Assembly: GCA_965204465.1 (NCBI GenBank) | Contig: CBDBES010000002.1 | Coordinates: 868,001-932,000 of the forward strand | From: CBDBES01 sp965204465 | GTDB taxonomy: Bacteria; Spirochaetota; Leptospiria; Turneriellales; CBDBES01 | Reading direction: 5' to 3' | DNA: 64,000 nt | In this document: one piece after another, positions 54,272 to 63,658 of the stretch | Position numbering within the stretch: position 1 is the stretch's first letter | How the letters are laid out: every line of letters begins with the position of its first letter | Translations under genes and position numbers: made by a program | Notes under the pieces: generated by a model | The model's input: the letters and a program-made list of their open reading frames with translations, nothing else | What the model was told of the DNA's origin: nothing | Database searches by the model: none

Positions 54272-54862
54272 ATGAAAAATATACATTGGCATCAAGGAAA
54301 AATTACTTTCGAGGATAAAGAAAAACTGCTTAAACAAAAATCTCTGGTCATTTGGCTAACTGGTTTGTCTGGTTCTGGCAAAAGTACCATTGCCTGTTCT
54401 TTAGAAGAATATCTACTCCATAAAGGAAAATTAACCTATATTTTAGATGGAGATAATATAAGGCATGGTTTGAACAAAGGGCTTGGTTTTTCTCCTGAGG
54501 ATCGAAAAGAGAATATACGCAGAATTGCAGAGGTAGCCAAGTTATTTCAAGATGCTGGTATCATAGTAATCACTGCTTTTATTTCTCCTTATCGTGAAGA
54601 CAGGGATATTGCCAGAAGCATTTTGCCTGATGGCCGTTTTTGGGAAGTGTTTGTTGATGCGCCTCTTTCTGTATGTGAAGAAAGAGATCCTAAAAATCTG
54701 TATAAAAAAGCTAGAAAGGGAGAGATTCCAGAGTTCACGGGCATATCAGCACCCTATGAAGCCCCTGAATCTCCAGAGATAATTCTTAAAACAGATGAAT
54801 TGGATATAAGAGGATCTACTGAGAAGATCGTATCTAAATTAGAAGAAGAGGATATGATCTGA
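54272..54862 (+). CDS. cysC: Adenylylsulfate kinase
   Basis: CysC phosphorylates APS to PAPS. Start at ATG 54272; the frame is open from a TTG at 54242. P-loop LTGLSGSGKSTIACSLE, LDGDNIRHGLNKGLGFSPEDRKENIRRIAEVAKLF and the AFISPYREDRDIAR region are diagnostic. The 196-residue single-domain form lacks the ATP sulfurylase. No other sulfate gene is nearby, so a role in sulfated surface molecules is possible. Confidence 0.95.
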   Translation: MKNIHWHQGKITFEDKEKLLKQKSLVIWLTGLSGSGKSTIACSLEEYLLHKGKLTYILDGDNIRHGLNKGLGFSPEDRKENIRRIAEVAKLFQDAGIIVITAFISPYREDRDIARSILPDGRFWEVFVDAPLSVCEERDPKNLYKKARKGEIPEFTGISAPYEAPESPEIILKTDELDIRGSTEKIVSKLEEEDMI

Positions 54863-54891
54863 ATTCAATATAACATATTTTTAAAGTTAAA

Positions 54892-55548
54892 ATGCCCCTT
54901 TATATTATTGTTACTTCAGGGCCCACCAGAGAATATTTTGATCCTATTCGCTTTTTATCAAACCCTTCTACGGGCAAAATGGGATATTATATCGCTAAAG
55001 CAGCCATTCAAAATTCGCATAAAGTTGTTTTTATTTCAGGAACAGTAAGCCCTGAGCATGCTCGTGTACAAGGGGCTAAAAATATTTCGGTTATCTCTAC
55101 ACAGGATATGCTAAATGCAGTTCTTTCAAAAATACGTGAAAAATGTGTTTTATTGATGTCAGCGGCTCCTGCTGATTTTAAGCCAGCTAAAATGTCTAAG
55201 AAAAAATTAAAGAAAGTCAAAGAAAACTCTCTTTCTTTGGTGCGCAATCCAGATATACTGCTCACAGTTCACAGTGAGTTGAAAAAGCGTAAAATAAAAC
55301 AGATATATTTGGCTGGTTTTGCAGCAGAGACTCATAAAGGTAGATCTTTTGCCTTGAAAAAATTAAAAGATAAGCATCTGGATATCATTTTTTTAAACGA
55401 TCTCTCTCGAAAAGATTCTGGTTTTGGAAAAGATACAAGCATGCTAACTCTATTTAGAAAAGATGGTTCCTGGGAAAAATGGAAAACAGAGACTAAAGAA
55501 AAACTAGGGCATAAGATCATTCAAGAAATAGAAAAGAAAATCATCTAA
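54892..55548 (+). CDS. coaB: Stand-alone phosphopantothenate-cysteine ligase domain (CoaB)
   Basis: The 218 residues match the CoaB half of CoaBC: IIVTSGPTREYFDPIRFLSNPSTGKMGYYIAKAA, SAAPADFKPA and LNDLSRKDSGFGKDTSMLTL. It joins 4'-phosphopantothenate to cysteine in CoA synthesis. The CoaC decarboxylase half is not in this ORF or next to it, so a separate CoaC gene should exist elsewhere. It follows cysC by 29 bp and precedes the nucleosidase-like gene by 6 bp. Confidence 0.9.
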   Translation: MPLYIIVTSGPTREYFDPIRFLSNPSTGKMGYYIAKAAIQNSHKVVFISGTVSPEHARVQGAKNISVISTQDMLNAVLSKIREKCVLLMSAAPADFKPAKMSKKKLKKVKENSLSLVRNPDILLTVHSELKKRKIKQIYLAGFAAETHKGRSFALKKLKDKHLDIIFLNDLSRKDSGFGKDTSMLTLFRKDGSWEKWKTETKEKLGHKIIQEIEKKII

Positions 55549-55554
55549 AATAAA

Positions 55555-56262
55555 ATGATTGGAATTGTGGCCGCTCTACATGAAGAGGTATATGAAGTCA
55601 TAAGTCCGCTTTCTTTTACTAAAACAGAAGGAATTTACCATTATACGGGCGATCTTTTTGGTAAAAAAGTATCTTTGTATCTATGTGGGGCTGGTTTAAA
55701 GAGAAAAAATAAATTCATACGTTGGTATACACAATTTCATTTTGACTATCTGATCAACATTGGTTTTGCCGGCGCACTCAGAAGCGGTTATAAGGCAGGG
55801 GATGTACTTGTGATTTCCAGGGTTAAGCAGGATGGAAATAAAAGAGTATATGATCTTCCCCCTATCCTGAATTATTATGTGAATTGTGATATATCCAGCT
55901 CAAAGGAACCTATTTTTAGCCTGGAAGATAAAGAGGAATTATATTATAAAACCAATTGTGAATTAGTAGACATGGAATCTTATCCATTGATGGAAATACT
56001 TACTTCTGTGAAAGGTGGAAAGAATAAGATCGATCTTAAAAAATTGATCTTGCTTAAGATAGTAGGGGATGCAGCAGAAGATGCATTGCACTTAAAAGAA
56101 GAAGTATTGATGAGGTCTTTTTTTAAAAGAAAACATTTACTTCAAAAATTAAGCATTCTCAAAAGGATGAAAATAGCTAATTTTTGGTTTTTATATAAAA
56201 GAAAAAGATCGCTGCAAAAAGCACTATCTAAAGAATTGGAAAATATTTTTAAATTCCTTTAG
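55555..56262 (+). CDS. MTA/SAH nucleosidase-family protein
   Basis: The 235-residue product has a nucleoside phosphorylase fold: GIVAALHEEV at the start, YLCGAGLKRKN, LINIGFAGALRSGYKAGDVLVISR, and CELVDMESYP, where the family has VDMExxA. The C-terminal Lys/Arg-rich 60 residues are unusual. It probably cleaves purine nucleosides (SAH, MTA or adenosine), or has a futalosine-type role. It starts 6 bp after coaB. Confidence 0.8.
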   Translation: MIGIVAALHEEVYEVISPLSFTKTEGIYHYTGDLFGKKVSLYLCGAGLKRKNKFIRWYTQFHFDYLINIGFAGALRSGYKAGDVLVISRVKQDGNKRVYDLPPILNYYVNCDISSSKEPIFSLEDKEELYYKTNCELVDMESYPLMEILTSVKGGKNKIDLKKLILLKIVGDAAEDALHLKEEVLMRSFFKRKHLLQKLSILKRMKIANFWFLYKRKRSLQKALSKELENIFKFL

Positions 56263-57335
56263 GCTATGGTGATCTTAGGATTAAGATATACATCCTGGAT
56301 AGCATTTAATAATTCAACCCCTTTGGAAAAAGGTTTTTGAAATGCTTTCCTACCGCTGATGAGACCTAATCCACCCCCTCTTTTATTCAGTATGGCTGTT
56401 CTAACCGCTTCTGCGAGGTCATTTTTGCCAGAAGCACCTCCTGAATTGATCAGGCCAATTCTACCCATATAATTATGAATAACTTGATAGCGTACCAGGT
56501 CTATCGGATGATCACTACATAGACTGGTGTACATTTTTTCGTGTATTTTCCCATAAGGTCCACTTTCTTTATTAACTGCCTTATAGCCTCCATTGTTGGT
56601 TGGTAATTTTTGTTTAATGATATCTGCCCCTATGGTAACACCTATGTGATTTGCCTGGGAAGTAAGGTCTGCGCTGCCATGATAGTCAATGTCATTGACC
56701 TTAAATGCAGGGTTTCTGGTATAGCACCATAGGATGGTAAACATTCCTAATTCATGTGCTAAGGCAAATGCCTCTCTTACCTCTTGCAGTTGGTCACCAG
56801 ACTCTTCGGATCCAAAATAGATGGTTGCCCCGATGCCTATTGCTCCCATATCCCAACATTGTTGTACATTCGCAAATAATATTTGGTCATGCGTATTCGG
56901 ATGAGAAAGTAGTTCATTGTGGTTTATTTTTACCACGAAAGGAATCTTATGCGTATATTTTCTGGCAACGGCCGCCAATACTCCATAGGTAGAGGCAACT
57001 GCATTGCATCCTCCCTCTATGGCCAATTGGACAATTTTCTCGGGATCAAAATATTCAGGATTTGGAGCAAAAGAAGCCCCTGCCGAATGCTCAATTCCCT
57101 GATCAACAGGTAAAATAGAAAGATAACCTGTATCTGCCAGCCTACCATGCGAAAACATAGATTGTAAATTTCGGATGGTTTGACTATTCCTATCTGTTCG
57201 AGTGAATATTTCATCCACATGGTTTTTAGAAGTTATGTGAATTTTTTCTTTTGAAACTGTTTTACATTTATGTCCAAGAAGATTTTTTGTTTCTTTCCCT
57301 AATAGTTTTTCAATTTTTTCAATAGTCATTTTCAT
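56259..57335 (-). CDS. fbaB: Class I fructose-bisphosphate aldolase (FbaB type)
   Basis: The 358-residue product fits the DhnA-type class I aldolase family: LSILPVDQGIEHSAGASFAPNPEYFDPEKIVQLAIEGGCNAVASTYG, KINHNELLS, GIGATIYFGSEESG, DIIKQKLP and a C-terminal NSGGASGKNDLAEAVRTAILNKRGGGLGLISGRKAFQ. The KQ lysine of the Schiff-base site is in DIIKQK or nearby (not certain from sequence). It makes or splits fructose-1,6-bisphosphate in glycolysis and gluconeogenesis. It converges on the nucleosidase gene with a 4-bp overlap. Confidence 0.93.
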   Translation of the reverse strand: MKMTIEKIEKLLGKETKNLLGHKCKTVSKEKIHITSKNHVDEIFTRTDRNSQTIRNLQSMFSHGRLADTGYLSILPVDQGIEHSAGASFAPNPEYFDPEKIVQLAIEGGCNAVASTYGVLAAVARKYTHKIPFVVKINHNELLSHPNTHDQILFANVQQCWDMGAIGIGATIYFGSEESGDQLQEVREAFALAHELGMFTILWCYTRNPAFKVNDIDYHGSADLTSQANHIGVTIGADIIKQKLPTNNGGYKAVNKESGPYGKIHEKMYTSLCSDHPIDLVRYQVIHNYMGRIGLINSGGASGKNDLAEAVRTAILNKRGGGLGLISGRKAFQKPFSKGVELLNAIQDVYLNPKITIA

Positions 57336-57577
57336 AGTTCACCAGTTAATATTCCATTCCAATTTTTGAAATGGAGACAGTTTTGCAACAAAAAATTATA
57401 ACTATTTGACGAAAAAATAATAAGATTTTATCTTTGGGATACAATTGAAAGGTGGTTAGTATCATGAATATGATCTTCTTTTAGCAACGTTTATCAGGGA
57501 ATGTTTTCTATATTGATTAAAAATTTTATGCCAAAAAGAATATTGTAAGCCAAATGTATCTTGATTTTTTAGCTCCA

Positions 57578-58933
57578 TTAATCCTTTCGGACCAAGGAAA
57601 GAGTTTTTTTATACATCAAAATGATGGAAGGAAACATAGAGGCAATTCCTGAGAAAAAAACAGCCCCTAAAATTAAATATATCTTTTCCTGAGGGCTCAT
57701 GTCAAAGTGAAAATGAAGCAGATTGGGATATAATGAAAGAATAGCCTGGTTTCCCTTTAGATAGTTTAAAATAAATTCTGCTCCCAATATGCTTAGCATA
57801 GAATGAATGAATCCCCAAATGCCTCCTTCTAAAAACATTATAGTCCATATAAAAAAAGGAGAGGCACCGAAGATCATATAAAGACCAAATTCATATTTTT
57901 TTTCAACCGCAAGAAGAGTAAAATAATGAAATAAATGAATTCCACTAAGAACCAATAGGACCACTACAATTCCCCAGAAAAAATAATCTAATTTTGAAAG
58001 CCAATTGTATAACCCTGGATATTTTTTAGGCTTTGCAGAATATACCAGTCCCATTTTATTAAAACGCTTATTTAGTATTTGTATGTCTTTAATATTTTTA
58101 ACCTCTACAAATATTTGATCATAAGACCTGGAGGCATGGAACATTTCATTTGATTTATGGAAATTTTTTACCCAGCCAATAGGAACTCCTACCGTAGAGA
58201 CGATTCCCTCAGGAAGAAATCCGCATATTTTACCCTTTACTTGAACCACCTCTTCACTTTTGGGTTTGAGTATGCTAGAACCAATGACCATTTCAAGTTC
58301 AAATCTTTTTTCTTTTTTTATATCTATGGGAGGAAGGCCATTTAAACTTAGCCATAATCTGGCGATCTCCAGATAAATATCTGGTATTAGAATAGGAAGA
58401 GTGATCTCTCGTATTTTCTTACCTTCAGAGGAATATATTTTGGTGCGTGGTTTGAAGTCTTTCATGCAGCGCAAATAGGGGCGGATCAGTTTTTTACTGA
58501 CTCCCTGTAACAATACGTCAAATCGAAGGCCCCCTCCTAAAGAACTCAGAAAAGGATGTCTTAGACGTGTTAAAACTGGTTTTTGCAGTGTTTGGGTAGT
58601 ATGTACTGATCTTACTTCCTTCCATTTTCTTATTTTACTGATCTGTTCTGGAGTAACGCCATAAGTGATATCATGATTTTTTTGAAATAGTAATAATGGA
58701 TTTGAATAGTCATCTATAGACTTGGCCTTTAATTTTATCAACTCTCCCGGAAGCCCTTCTTCTATTTTTTGTATCAATTGATTTTTTAAGGGCCTTACAA
58801 TTCCTAAGAAAAAAGCAATGATGAGTAGGGTAATGAATAGACCAATAGAAGAAATAAAAACACGAAAAAAATGTTTGATCCATAAGAAAAAGATCAAATA
58901 TATCCGCCTTAAAATAAACCGAATCAAATCCAT
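57578..58933 (-). CDS. FtsX/LolC-type ABC permease
   Basis: The 451-residue product has one N-terminal TM (residues about 23-48), a large periplasmic part (to about 310) and three C-terminal TMs (FFWGIVVVLLVLSGIHLFHYF, FFIWTIMFLEGGIWGFIHSML, IYLILGAVFFSGIASMFPSII). This is the MacB/LolC/FtsX fold. It starts one base after the stop of the ATPase gene. It probably moves lipoproteins or other envelope material, or drives a mechanical signal; the substrate is not visible. Confidence 0.85.
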   Translation of the reverse strand: MDLIRFILRRIYLIFFLWIKHFFRVFISSIGLFITLLIIAFFLGIVRPLKNQLIQKIEEGLPGELIKLKAKSIDDYSNPLLLFQKNHDITYGVTPEQISKIRKWKEVRSVHTTQTLQKPVLTRLRHPFLSSLGGGLRFDVLLQGVSKKLIRPYLRCMKDFKPRTKIYSSEGKKIREITLPILIPDIYLEIARLWLSLNGLPPIDIKKEKRFELEMVIGSSILKPKSEEVVQVKGKICGFLPEGIVSTVGVPIGWVKNFHKSNEMFHASRSYDQIFVEVKNIKDIQILNKRFNKMGLVYSAKPKKYPGLYNWLSKLDYFFWGIVVVLLVLSGIHLFHYFTLLAVEKKYEFGLYMIFGASPFFIWTIMFLEGGIWGFIHSMLSILGAEFILNYLKGNQAILSLYPNLLHFHFDMSPQEKIYLILGAVFFSGIASMFPSIILMYKKTLSLVRKD

Positions 58934-58934
58934 A

Positions 58935-59696
58935 TTATTGCTTTAATTCTTTTTTAGATAATTCTAAGATACTCCCATTTTTTAGTTCCCATATTTTATC
59001 TGCCTTTTTCATTATATTCAGACTATGTGTTGCGCAAAATATAGAAAGCCCTTTTTTTTTAAGATCAATGATCATTTGGAGTATTTTTTTTTCAGTCTGC
59101 ACGTCCAGATTCCCTGTAGGTTCATCTAATAACAACAATTTTGGTTCTAATATCATTGCCCTGGCAATGGCAACTCTCTGGGCCTCCCCTCCCGAAATTT
59201 CCTTAGGATAGGCTTTCTTTAGTTCTTCTATTTTCAGATATTGCATTATTTTTTTAGTCATTTCTCTATGAAAATAGTTACCTGAGAATAAAATAGGGAA
59301 TTCTATATTTTGTTTTACATTTAAAAAAGGGATAAGTCTAAAATCCTGAAATAATAAACCTATATTCTCTTTTCTGAACTTTCCTAAACCAATTTTATTT
59401 TTGCTATAGATGAATTCATCTTTAAAGATGTAATCTCCCTGATCTGGTTTTAAAAGGCCAGCCAGGATATAGAGCATAGTGCTCTTTCCAATACCAGATT
59501 TTCCCACAATACAATTGAATGATCTCTCTTTTATTTCTAATTGGATATTTTTTAAAATTTTTTTTCGATCATAGGCAAAGGATATATTCTGTAGTTTGGC
59601 TAAAGTACTTTTTCTTCTGGAAGACATAGGAATAAAAGAAGATTTAACTGCTTTTTTTGAGGGAGTTTTATTAAAAAGATCATTAAGAAAAAGCAT
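58935..59696 (-). CDS. LolD/MacB-type ABC transporter ATPase
   Basis: The 253-residue ATPase has Walker A CIVGKSGIGKSTMLYILAGLL, Q-loop LLFQDFRLIP, signature ISGGEAQRVAIARAMI, Walker B LLLLDEPTGNLDVQ and ATHSLNIM. This is the LolD/FtsE/MacB class, matching the permease downstream. A basic 35-residue N-terminal extension is unusual. The receiver-HATPase gene lies 20 bp upstream on the same strand. Confidence 0.92.
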   Translation of the reverse strand: MLFLNDLFNKTPSKKAVKSSFIPMSSRRKSTLAKLQNISFAYDRKKILKNIQLEIKERSFNCIVGKSGIGKSTMLYILAGLLKPDQGDYIFKDEFIYSKNKIGLGKFRKENIGLLFQDFRLIPFLNVKQNIEFPILFSGNYFHREMTKKIMQYLKIEELKKAYPKEISGGEAQRVAIARAMILEPKLLLLDEPTGNLDVQTEKKILQMIIDLKKKGLSIFCATHSLNIMKKADKIWELKNGSILELSKKELKQ

Positions 59697-59716
59697 AAAA
59701 AAGTAATACCAGATTT

Positions 59717-60775
59717 TTAATTTATTTCAAAGATAGAAATATTTTTATAGGGCGTATTCTCTTTTGCATTAAACATGCATATTATTTCTGTTTTGCGATT
59801 TTTTTCAATGTTGATGGTTAAATTTGTTAAATGTTCACGTAGCAAAAAGAAACCTCTCCCATGGGAGTCTGGAAGCCCTTGGGGTAATCCTGTTTTTTGA
59901 TCTATGGATATATGCCTGTTTAAACGATACAAGATTTCTTTTTTGCGCAGAGTACCATAAGAGTCTTGGCATACATAGATCGCCCAATCATCATAGTATC
60001 CAAATTGTACAATAAAGGAATCCTCTGGCTCCATGATAATATTATTCTTAGGGAGTAAAACATCTGTTCCTTCTATAGTCTCCTGGAATTTAAAAGAAGA
60101 ATCATCAAGCCTGGGGGCCCTTATCATAGCATTAATAGTGATTTCATCCAGTATGAGCTTACTAAAAGATTCGAGTATTTTTTTTTCTTTCTCAAATATT
60201 CTGCTGATCTTATTTACCCAATATACTCTTTCTTCTGGAGATGTTATAGAAACACTGTAAAGATTACGATTAATTAGCTCTAAAGAATCTGGCATTTCGG
60301 AAGGGTAGTAAATATTCATATCGTAAAAATATTGATCCACTCCAAATATGTTTTTGGATAAAAGTTTCTTTGTCATGACTTCAATATATTTCAGGCACAT
60401 ACTTGAATGTTTTGAGACAACTTGATCTATATTCTCTTCAGAAATCAATTCAATATATTTATCAATATCATAAGAAGTCATTAAAATTACTTTTGTTTCA
60501 GGAGATATTTCGCGGCAATATCTGAAAAGGTCAATCCCTGAATGATGCATTAAATGAATATCTGTGATCAAAAGATCAAAAGCCTCTTCTCTTTGTTTAT
60601 AACGAGTAATATAATTTTTTGCTTCTTCAAAAGTAGATGCAGATTCTATATGAAAATTTGGGGCCATATAATCTCTTATAGCCAGTAAAATAGATTCAGC
60701 ATCTTCTACTAATAATACATGATAATTTCTGGAATTTTTAGAGGAAGACATATTATTTTTTTCGATTTTAGGCAT
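59717..60775 (-). CDS. Response-regulator receiver domain fused to a degenerate HATPase-like domain
   Basis: Residues about 20-140 form a receiver domain: HVLLVEDAESILLAIRDYM, LLITDIHLMHHSGIDLFRYC (phospho-Asp) and VILMTSYDIDKYIEL with VVSKHSS (Thr/Ser and Lys). The C-terminal 200 residues have a GHKL-like ATPase outline: LILDEITINAMIRAP (N-box) and SHGRGFFLLREHLTNLTI (G2-box). This suggests a phospho-switched anti-sigma or kinase-like regulator. It probably shares a transcript with the ABC transporter. No partner kinase is seen. Confidence 0.85.
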   Translation of the reverse strand: MPKIEKNNMSSSKNSRNYHVLLVEDAESILLAIRDYMAPNFHIESASTFEEAKNYITRYKQREEAFDLLITDIHLMHHSGIDLFRYCREISPETKVILMTSYDIDKYIELISEENIDQVVSKHSSMCLKYIEVMTKKLLSKNIFGVDQYFYDMNIYYPSEMPDSLELINRNLYSVSITSPEERVYWVNKISRIFEKEKKILESFSKLILDEITINAMIRAPRLDDSSFKFQETIEGTDVLLPKNNIIMEPEDSFIVQFGYYDDWAIYVCQDSYGTLRKKEILYRLNRHISIDQKTGLPQGLPDSHGRGFFLLREHLTNLTINIEKNRKTEIICMFNAKENTPYKNISIFEIN

Positions 60776-60872
60776 TTTTGAATATACTAAAACTCTTTTT
60801 ATTTTTTTTCTTTAAATTGCTCTATTCAATTTATATGATATAGCAAAAATTAGCTATAGGGATAATTTCTTT

Positions 60873-63626
60873 TCAGGCGTTAGTTTTCTTCAAACGTAAA
60901 GCTTCAAGAATCAAGTCTTTTTGTTCTTTTGCATGTATTTTGGACAACCCTGCAGCCGGTGAAGAAGATGTTGGCCTTGAAGTACATTTTAGCTCTAAAT
61001 TTTGATTTAAAAGTACTTTTAAATGGCTTTGCATAACAGCCCAGGCTCCCATATTTTTAGGTTCTTCCTGTACCCAATAGACTCTTTTTAGCTTTGGGAA
61101 AGAATTAATATATTCTTTGATCGCCTTTTCAGGGAAAGGATATAATTGTTCTACTCTTCCAATAGCAATATTATCTATTTTTCTTGCCTTTCTTTCTTTT
61201 AAGACTTCATAATATATCTTGCCGCTTAAAAGTATTAATGTCTCTATTTGTTTTTCCTTTTCATAGGAATTAATATCTGGTATGAATTTTTTAAATTTAC
61301 CATGCAATATCTCTTCCAGATCAGAAGTCGCTTCAGGAAGCCTTAGAAGACTCTTGGGGGTCATTACGATCAAAGGTTTTCTAGACATTCTCAATATCTG
61401 TCTTCTGAGTAAATGAAAAAACTGGCCGGGGGTAGTTGGATAGCAAACCTGAATATTTTCTTTTACCCCTAAATGTAAAAATCTTTCTAAGCGGGCGCTT
61501 GAATGTTCAGGTCCTTCTCCTTCATATCCATGCGGTAGAAGCAGAACCAGACCGCTCATTCTTAACCATTTGACTTCTGAACTGCATAAAAATTGATCAA
61601 TGATCACCTGTGCTCCATTGGTAAAATCTCCGAATTGAGCCTCCCAGATCACCAATCCATCCGGGTCTGAAAGAGAATATCCATATTCAAAACCAAGCAC
61701 TGAAAATTCTGATAAAGGAGAATTAATAATTTCAATTTTTTTCTGTTTGGCTGAAATATGATTTAAGGGTATCCACTTTTCATTTGTTTTGATATCAGTC
61801 AATACAGAATGGCGATGCGAGAAGGTTCCTCTAGCGCAATCCTGACCAACTAAACGAATATTATGACCGCTTTCGAGTATTGATCCAAAGGCCAATGCTT
61901 CTGCAAAACCCCAATCAATAGGCATTTCGTCATTATACATTTTATAGCGATTGTTTAGCAATTTTTTTAATTTAGGATGCAAGCTAAAATTTTCAGGAAC
62001 TGTGGTAAGAGCTTTTGATACACTACCTAATTGCTTCATTAATAATTGAGTATCTGGTTCTTGAGAATGCTTTCTGGAATAAGCGGCCCAACGTTCCCTC
62101 ATTGTTTCAGCTGTCATAAAAATATTTTCTTCATGTGCTTTTTTAAATGAAGCTTCCAGGGAAGTAGAAGCGTTTGCCTTGATCTTTTCGATTTCTTTTG
62201 GAAGTATATTAGAATCATTCAGTAGTTTTTCTTCGTATGACTTCAAGGTTGGTTTACAATTTTTAATGATTTCATACATTAATGGCTGGGTAAAGGCTGG
62301 TTCATCTATTTCATTATGTCCTCTTTTTCTATAACAAATAAGATCGATCAAAATATCTTTTTTAAATGTATTTCTATATTTCATTGCCAGCTTCATTACT
62401 TTATAACATGCCTCAGGATCATTTGCATTTACATGAAAGATAGGCACTTGGAAACCTTTGGCCAGATCAGTTGCGTATAGAGTAGACCTGTATTCCACAG
62501 GGACAGTAGTAAATCCAATTTGATTATTGAATACAATATGAATGCAACCTCCTGTAGAAAAACCTTCTAAATTAGAAAGATTTAATGTCTCAGAGACCAC
62601 CCCTTGTCCCACAAAAGCGGCATCCCCATGAACCAGTACACCAATGAATTTCTCTTTTTTTATATCATTTAAAATTGTTTGTCTGGCTCTCACAGAACCC
62701 AGAACTACTGGATTGACGGCCTCTAAATGGCTTGGGTTAAAAGCCAGGGATAGTTTAATTTTCTTACCAGATTTAGTGGTCCTGTAGTTAGAGTATCCTA
62801 GATGATATTTCACATCTGAATATTCAGTTGTTTGGGGATCAAATTTTTCCTCAAATTCTGCAAAAATCAAACTAGCTGGTTTTTCCATTATATTTACAAG
62901 AACGTTCAGTCTACCTCTATGCGCCATTCCTAATACCAGCCCTTCCACATTCAAGTTAAGTGCCTCATTGATCAATGTATCTAACATTGGAATAAAGGTT
63001 TCTCCTCCTTCTAAAGAAAATCTTTTTTTGGCTATATACTTCTTAGCCAGAAATTTCTCAAAATAGTCAGCATGAACCAATTTGTCATAAAGTCTTAATT
63101 TTATCTCTTTAGGCAAGGGTTGATTATGCTCTTTCGATTCAATCTGGTCCTGCAACCAGGTACGTTCTGTCTCATTTATGAGATAATAATGTTCATATCC
63201 AACGGTATCACAATAAATTTTTTCAAACTGTGTGATCAGGTCTTTTAATTTAGTCTTACCAAGCCAGGATATACCATGTTCATAACTACTTTCAATATCT
63301 TTATTCGTGACAAGCTCTAACTTTTGATTGATTTGATCTCTTTTTGGTTTTAAAATTTCTAATGGATCTAATTTTGCGGCCAGGTGACCATGCGCCCTGT
63401 ATGTATTCAGAAGGTTCTGAACGCCCATTTCTTTTAAGTAGCCGGGTGGTTTTTCGTCTTTGATCCCTGCGTTTAAAGTAGTAATAGAAGATTTTTCTAT
63501 AGAATGAAAAAAAGAAGACCAATTGGAATTAAGACTAGAAGAATTATTCTTATATTTAGAGTAAATCTCTTCTAGTAATTCAGTATTACTTGAATTTAAT
63601 ATAGTTAAAAAAGATTTGTCGTCCAT
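60873..63626 (-). CDS. sucA: 2-oxoglutarate dehydrogenase E1 component
   Basis: SucA decarboxylates 2-oxoglutarate with thiamine diphosphate. The 917-residue product has LLNTYRAHGHLAAKLDPL, the LEGGETFIPMLD region, GMAHRGRLNVL, GDAAFVGQGVV, FNNQIGFTT and RKRGHNEIDEPAFTQP, and the C-terminal pyrimidine-binding part ending near FEYGYSLSDPDGLVIWEAQFGDF. It is 10-20 residues shorter than usual. Its E2/E3 partners are not in the window. Confidence 0.97.
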   Translation of the reverse strand: MDDKSFLTILNSSNTELLEEIYSKYKNNSSSLNSNWSSFFHSIEKSSITTLNAGIKDEKPPGYLKEMGVQNLLNTYRAHGHLAAKLDPLEILKPKRDQINQKLELVTNKDIESSYEHGISWLGKTKLKDLITQFEKIYCDTVGYEHYYLINETERTWLQDQIESKEHNQPLPKEIKLRLYDKLVHADYFEKFLAKKYIAKKRFSLEGGETFIPMLDTLINEALNLNVEGLVLGMAHRGRLNVLVNIMEKPASLIFAEFEEKFDPQTTEYSDVKYHLGYSNYRTTKSGKKIKLSLAFNPSHLEAVNPVVLGSVRARQTILNDIKKEKFIGVLVHGDAAFVGQGVVSETLNLSNLEGFSTGGCIHIVFNNQIGFTTVPVEYRSTLYATDLAKGFQVPIFHVNANDPEACYKVMKLAMKYRNTFKKDILIDLICYRKRGHNEIDEPAFTQPLMYEIIKNCKPTLKSYEEKLLNDSNILPKEIEKIKANASTSLEASFKKAHEENIFMTAETMRERWAAYSRKHSQEPDTQLLMKQLGSVSKALTTVPENFSLHPKLKKLLNNRYKMYNDEMPIDWGFAEALAFGSILESGHNIRLVGQDCARGTFSHRHSVLTDIKTNEKWIPLNHISAKQKKIEIINSPLSEFSVLGFEYGYSLSDPDGLVIWEAQFGDFTNGAQVIIDQFLCSSEVKWLRMSGLVLLLPHGYEGEGPEHSSARLERFLHLGVKENIQVCYPTTPGQFFHLLRRQILRMSRKPLIVMTPKSLLRLPEATSDLEEILHGKFKKFIPDINSYEKEKQIETLILLSGKIYYEVLKERKARKIDNIAIGRVEQLYPFPEKAIKEYINSFPKLKRVYWVQEEPKNMGAWAVMQSHLKVLLNQNLELKCTSRPTSSSPAAGLSKIHAKEQKDLILEALRLKKTNA

Positions 63627-63658
63627 AATATACCTAAAATATTTTACCTCTCCTTACA

